Assembly (NCBI GenBank): GCA_031278845.1 | Contig: JAITJQ010000058.1 | Location: forward strand, 1-16,692 | DNA: 16,692 bases | Reading direction: 5' to 3' | Source: Puniceicoccales bacterium | GTDB lineage: Bacteria; Verrucomicrobiota; Verrucomicrobiia; Opitutales; LL51 | Shown: piece after piece, positions 13,179 to 16,692 of the stretch | Layout: every line of letters starts with the position of its first letter | How positions within the stretch are numbered: position 1 is the first letter of the stretch | The notes under the pieces: generated by a model | The model's database searches: none | Told to the model about the DNA's origin: nothing | Seen by the model: the letters and a program-made list of their open reading frames with translations, nothing else | Translations under genes and position numbers: made by a program

Positions 13179-15365
13179 TCAGCTACAGGAAACGGTGATG
13201 CCGACGACGACGACCGAAACCATTGCCATTAGTTTGACTAGGATATTGAGGCTGGGACCCGCCGTATCTTTAAAGGGGTCGCCGACGGTATCGCCAATGA
13301 CGGCCGCTTTATGGGCACTTGATCCCTTACCACCCATTGCACCTTCTTCGATATATTTTTTGGCGTTATCCCATGCTCCACCGGAATTTGCCATAAAAAT
13401 TGCTAGGACGAAGCCGGAGGATAATGCTCCGCTCAATAGTCCGACGACACCCGATACTCCGAGGATAATGCCCACTAGAACTGGGGAAAGAACGGCTATG
13501 AGTGATGGAATAAGCATTTCCTGTTGGGCTGAAGACGTTGAAATTTTGACGCATTGGGCATAATCTGGGATAGCTTTATTTTCCATAATTCCTGGAATTT
13601 CGCGGAACTGTCGCCGCACCTCTTCCACCATACTGGATGCTGCCCGTCCAACCGCATTGATCGATAATCCACAGAATACAAAGGATAACATCGACCCAAT
13701 GAAAAGTCCCGTTAGAACTTTTGGATTGAGGAGATGGATTTGAAAGTAATTAATAATGTCATTGAGTGTGAGCGTATTCACGAGGATATTATTGCCATCT
13801 AGCATGACCGATTGTTTGCCGATGTTGAGCATACTTCCTTTGATTGCGCTCATGTAGGAAGCGAGTAGGGCTAGAGTGGTTAGCGCCGCGGAACCGATTG
13901 CGAAGCCCTTTCCCGTTGCCGCCGTCGTGTTACCGAGTGCATCAAGGGCATCCGTTCGTTTACGCACCTCTTCGGAGAGACCGCTCATTTCCGCATTTCC
14001 ACCCGCGTTATCGGCGATGGGACCATAGGCGTCGGTCGCCATTGTAATACCGAGTGTCGAAAGCATGCCCACCGCTGCGATCGAAACACCGTATAGACCC
14101 ATGATGATATTATTTTCTCTACCCTGGTTTAGAAAGAAGGCTAGGAGTGTACCGATAACGACCGCTAGAACGGGGATTGCGGTCGATAGCATGCCGACAC
14201 CGATTCCGCCGATGATGACCGTAGCGGGACCTGTTTTCGCTTGTTCTGCGACGCGTCGGGTTTGTGCGTAAGCCTGGGAAGTATAGTATTCCGAAGATTT
14301 TCCAATGACTTCACCGACAACTAAACCGATTACAACGGCACCCCATAGTTGCCAGAGCATGTCCGGAAAGTCTAATAGATAAAAGATCAACAGCGAGGCC
14401 AAGAGAATACAGATGCCACTGAATTTTATACCCCATCCCAGGGAGCGAAGTAATTCCAAGCTGCTCGCATTTTCCTTCGTTTTGACGACGAAGATTCCCA
14501 AAACGGAAAGTACTGCTCCCGCTGCTCCTATGAGAAGTGGTGCCAAAATAGCCTTCATCTGTAAATCGGCATCGCCCCTCGGAAAAACTGCTGCTCCCAG
14601 GGCCGCCGCCGCCAGGATTGCCCCATAGTAGGATTCGTAGAGATCCGCTCCCATTCCCGCTACGTCGCCAACGTTATCGCCAACGTTATCCGCAATGGTC
14701 GCTGGGTTTCGCGGATCATCTTCCGGTATGCCTTCTTCGACTTTTCCCACCAAATCGGCTCCCACATCGGCCGCTTTTGTGAAAATACCACCGCCAACAC
14801 GGGCAAATAGTGCCTGCAGCGATGTCCCCATGGCGAAGGTGAGCATGGTTTCCGTAATGAGGATCATCCGATCATTGAGGGGCCAGGCATCTTCGAAATG
14901 GTTTAGGACCACGAACCAGAACGAGTAATCCAGTAGCGCTAGGCCGACCACCGATAGCCCCATTACCGCTCCACTGCGGAAAGCGACGCGCAGGCCGTGA
15001 TTCAGTGACTGTGATGCCGCAAACGCCGCTCGCGATGAGGCCTGAGTCGCCGTCTGCATCCCAATAAATCCCGCCAGCCCCGAACTGATCCCAGCCGTTA
15101 TAAATGCAAAAGGTACCCATCCGTTTTGGAGATTAAATTGATAAGCCAGCAGCGCGAGAAAGATCGCCATGATCCCAAATACGAAGGCGACAACTTTGTA
15201 CTGCTGCTTCAAATACGCCAACGCCCCGTTACGAACATAGGTGGCAATTTCTACCATGCGCTCCGTCCCGGCGGGCTCGCGCTTCATCATCCCAAAAAAT
15301 TGAGCCGCCATGTAGAGTACAAACACAGCAGATAGAGGAATTAACCAAAAATATCCTGGAATCAT
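13179..15365 (-). CDS. hppA: Membrane-bound ion-translocating pyrophosphatase, K+-dependent type
   Basis: The 728-residue product is a full-length member of the membrane pyrophosphatase family, with about 16 predicted spans. It hydrolyses pyrophosphate to pump H+ or Na+ across the inner membrane. The pyrophosphate-binding loops are present: DVGADLVGKVE (200-210), DDPRNPATIADNVGDNVGD (216-234), TDAYGPIADNAGG (444-456) and DTVGDPFKDTAGPSLN near the C-terminus. GNTTAATGKG (478-487) has Ala at the position where K+-independent enzymes have Lys, and Gly three residues later, the K+-dependent signature. DLYESY (241-246) has Glu directly before Ser, as in Na+-pumping members such as the Thermotoga enzyme, whereas K+-independent H+ pumps shift it. 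So I predict a K+-dependent, probably Na+-transporting enzyme. The ion choice is an inference. A promoter lies just upstream. Confidence 0.97.
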   Translation of the reverse strand: MIPGYFWLIPLSAVFVLYMAAQFFGMMKREPAGTERMVEIATYVRNGALAYLKQQYKVVAFVFGIMAIFLALLAYQFNLQNGWVPFAFITAGISSGLAGFIGMQTATQASSRAAFAASQSLNHGLRVAFRSGAVMGLSVVGLALLDYSFWFVVLNHFEDAWPLNDRMILITETMLTFAMGTSLQALFARVGGGIFTKAADVGADLVGKVEEGIPEDDPRNPATIADNVGDNVGDVAGMGADLYESYYGAILAAAALGAAVFPRGDADLQMKAILAPLLIGAAGAVLSVLGIFVVKTKENASSLELLRSLGWGIKFSGICILLASLLIFYLLDFPDMLWQLWGAVVIGLVVGEVIGKSSEYYTSQAYAQTRRVAEQAKTGPATVIIGGIGVGMLSTAIPVLAVVIGTLLAFFLNQGRENNIIMGLYGVSIAAVGMLSTLGITMATDAYGPIADNAGGNAEMSGLSEEVRKRTDALDALGNTTAATGKGFAIGSAALTTLALLASYMSAIKGSMLNIGKQSVMLDGNNILVNTLTLNDIINYFQIHLLNPKVLTGLFIGSMLSFVFCGLSINAVGRAASSMVEEVRRQFREIPGIMENKAIPDYAQCVKISTSSAQQEMLIPSLIAVLSPVLVGIILGVSGVVGLLSGALSSGFVLAIFMANSGGAWDNAKKYIEEGAMGGKGSSAHKAAVIGDTVGDPFKDTAGPSLNILVKLMAMVSVVVVGITVSCS

Positions 15366-15387
15366 AATTTCGAACTATTAGGAAAAA

Positions 15388-15415
15388 ATTCTAAGTGGCG
15401 ACTAAAAAATTTCAA
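15388..15415 (-). promoter_or_regulatory. Probable hppA promoter
   Basis: On the - strand TTGAAA (15410-15415) and TAGAAT (15388-15393) are separated by 16 bases; each matches the sigma-70 consensus at five of six positions. Transcription would start near 15381, leaving a leader of about 16 nt before the hppA ATG at 15365. Confidence 0.5.
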
Positions 15416-15509
15416 CAATTTTCACACACCCCTCCAACAAATAAAAAACTTCCCTCATATCTATCCCTATGGATCATTTTTTCAATCTTTTTATGAGCAC
15501 TATTTGACG

Positions 15510-16265
15510 CTATTCCCGATCGATTTTTTCCAACAACTCATCCGAAATTTCGTAGTTCGCAAAGACATTCTTCACGTCCTCCAGATCCCCCAATCGCTCC
15601 TCCATGCGAAGAATTTTCTTAGCCGTTTCCTCGTCATCGATGGCGATCGTATTATTGGGAATATAGGCCAATTCGGAGGATGCGACTTCAATTCCGGATT
15701 CCTCGAGTGCGTGTGCTACCGCGTCATAATCGGCGACGGCACTCAAAACTTCGTAGCATTCGTCGTCCATTTTGACGTCCTCCGCTCCAGCATCGAGAAC
15801 GATTCCCATCAATTTTTCCTCTGCAATTTTGGCGCGATCGATGATGAACTGCCCCTTGCGCTGGAAACTGAAGGCCAATGCACCCGCACCGGCTAAATTC
15901 CCGCCACATTTACCGAATGTGCTCCGAACCTCCGAAACCGTACGATTCTTATTATCCGTGGTCACCTCGACAATCATACCGATTCCTCCCGGGCCATAAC
16001 CTTCGTAGATGAGTTCTTCGATAGTCATTCCCGGAATTTCACCCGTTCCCTTCTGGATCGCCTTCTTGACATTATCCGCCGGCATATTGGCGGCCTTTGC
16101 CTTTAGGATGACAGTTCGTAGCCGCGGATTAAATTCCGGATCTTTTCCGCCGTCGCGCACGGCGATCGTAATTTCCTTACTGAGAATACTAAACATTTTT
16201 CCCCGTTTAGCATCGACGGCTGCTTTATGGCGCTTTGTCGTCGCCCACTTACTATGACCTGACAT
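15510..16265 (-). CDS. yebC: YebC/PmpR family protein (TACO1-like translation factor/regulator)
   Basis: The 251-residue product starts MSGHSKWATTKRHKAAVDAK, the hallmark N-terminus of the YebC/PmpR/TACO1 family (usually MAGHSKWANIKHRKxxxDAK). Further family segments are RGKMFSILSKEITIAVRDGG, NMPADNVKKAIQKGTG, YEGYGPGGIGMIVEVTTDN, NRTVSEVRSTFGKCGGNL and GAEDV. Members are cytoplasmic. They were described as DNA-binding regulators, and more recent work links YebC-type proteins to relief of ribosome stalling at proline-rich stretches. Which role applies here cannot be told from sequence. Length is normal. The ATG is supported by a perfect AGGAGG 5 bp upstream, one of the few strong ribosome sites in the window. 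The gene lies 144 bp upstream of hppA on the same strand; hppA has its own likely promoter. Confidence 0.96.
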   Translation of the reverse strand: MSGHSKWATTKRHKAAVDAKRGKMFSILSKEITIAVRDGGKDPEFNPRLRTVILKAKAANMPADNVKKAIQKGTGEIPGMTIEELIYEGYGPGGIGMIVEVTTDNKNRTVSEVRSTFGKCGGNLAGAGALAFSFQRKGQFIIDRAKIAEEKLMGIVLDAGAEDVKMDDECYEVLSAVADYDAVAHALEESGIEVASSELAYIPNNTIAIDDEETAKKILRMEERLGDLEDVKNVFANYEISDELLEKIDRE

Positions 16266-16270
16266 TTTTT

Positions 16271-16276
16271 CCTCCT
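16271..16276 (-). promoter_or_regulatory. Ribosome binding site of yebC
   Basis: AGGAGG on the - strand, 5 bases before the ATG at 16265. It stands out because most genes in this window lack a Shine-Dalgarno, and it fixes the yebC start. Confidence 0.85.
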
Positions 16277-16354
16277 AAACTTTTTAGTGACCGATCCACC
16301 TTCTATGGAAGTTGCGGCAGAAAGCAAGGGGAATTCTTCCTCGCCAGAAAATCG

Positions 16355-16626
16355 CTGCCCCGGCTGTCCAGGGGGGCTCCGCCCCCCTGGACAGCCGGGA
16401 GCCCCCTGGGGGCAGTTAGCCTAAGGGCTGCGCGCCCTTAGAAACCCCGCCAGGAGGCACCGCCTCCTGGACCTGGATTTGCGAATTGATCCAGTGGCGT
16501 TGCCACTGGATCAATCCGCAAGGGGCCTAAGAGGCCTGCCCGCGGCTTCGCCGCGGGCAAGCCTGAATTAAAAAAGAAGACACTTTTGTGCGCAACTCCT
16601 GTGCAATTTTGCACAGAAGTTGCGCA
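16355..16626. repeat. Cluster of seven GC-rich palindromes
   Basis: Perfect or near-perfect hairpins follow one another. 16359-16399: 19-bp stem, loop TCC. 16401-16413: GCCCCC-T-GGGGGC. 16421-16441: CTAAGGGC/GCCCTTAG. 16450-16470: CCAGGAGGC/GCCTCCTGG, loop ACC. 16479-16521: 14-bp stem plus a 5-bp extension across one mismatch, loop GTT. 16538-16558: GCCCGCGGC/GCCGCGGGC, loop TTC. 16589-16626: TGCGCAACT/AGTTGCGCA enclosing a second inner stem. CTGCCCC (16355-16361) can also pair with GGGGCAG (16409-16415). The stems differ in sequence but most loops are three bases. No T-run follows most of them, so they are not ordinary terminators. They lie upstream of yebC. 16627-16692 shows no recognisable feature apart from a switch to GC-rich sequence at the end. 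Confidence 0.93.
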
Positions 16627-16692
16627 ACTAAAAGAAAAAAACAAGTCAAAGAGTCTACCCTTGACCTTGCGGCCGAGCCCGGCGCGGAACGC

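Overview
The window looks like a chromosomal segment of a Gram-negative bacterium with moderate to low GC content. It carries housekeeping genes (dnaX, trpS, hppA, yebC/pmpR and a tRNA-Val) mixed with exported ankyrin-repeat proteins, an ExeA/GspA-type ATPase gene pair and an unusual load of non-coding repeats. This mix, the scarce Shine-Dalgarno sites and the short DnaX fit a Verrucomicrobiota-like organism, perhaps an Opitutales/Puniceicoccales relative with a host-associated lifestyle. That placement is inference and could not be tested here.

Layout. 1-800 is a nested tandem array: four 126-bp cores separated by tracts of 4, 5 and 6 copies of a 14-bp minisatellite. It abuts a decayed transposase fragment (801-946). 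On the + strand follow a small exported ankyrin protein, an ExeA/GspA-like AAA ATPase and an overlapping GspB-like membrane protein with a recent 78-bp internal duplication. On the - strand, in transcription order from high to low coordinate, lie a TPR lipoprotein, a DUF2062 membrane protein overlapping it, a 422-residue coiled-coil protein of unknown function and tRNA-Val(CAC). 7395-8455 (- strand) holds a signal-peptide gene apparently broken at an A7 run; its last codons lie inside a repeat. dnaX follows on the + strand. 9994-10502 is repeat-filled. trpS and a second exported ankyrin protein are on the - strand. 12313-13178 is intergenic with GC-rich hairpins. hppA and yebC are on the - strand, and the window ends in a dense cluster of GC-rich palindromes (16355-16626).

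Main discovery. Repeats at four separate loci (1-800, 7395-7716, 9999-10076, 10123-10382) look unrelated at first, but nine copies share one architecture: an A-rich stretch, TTGAC(A/G), exactly 17 bases, a hexamer close to NARRCT, then a G-rich tract with GGGTGGG-like sequence. At the three loci whose neighbouring gene is visible, the element lies at or just after the 3' end of that gene and in the same orientation. In one case it supplies the protein's C-terminal tail and stop codon. It looks like a dispersed, still-amplifying element family with promoter-like spacing. A second, unrelated repeat family of GC-rich hairpins occurs in two intergenic regions.
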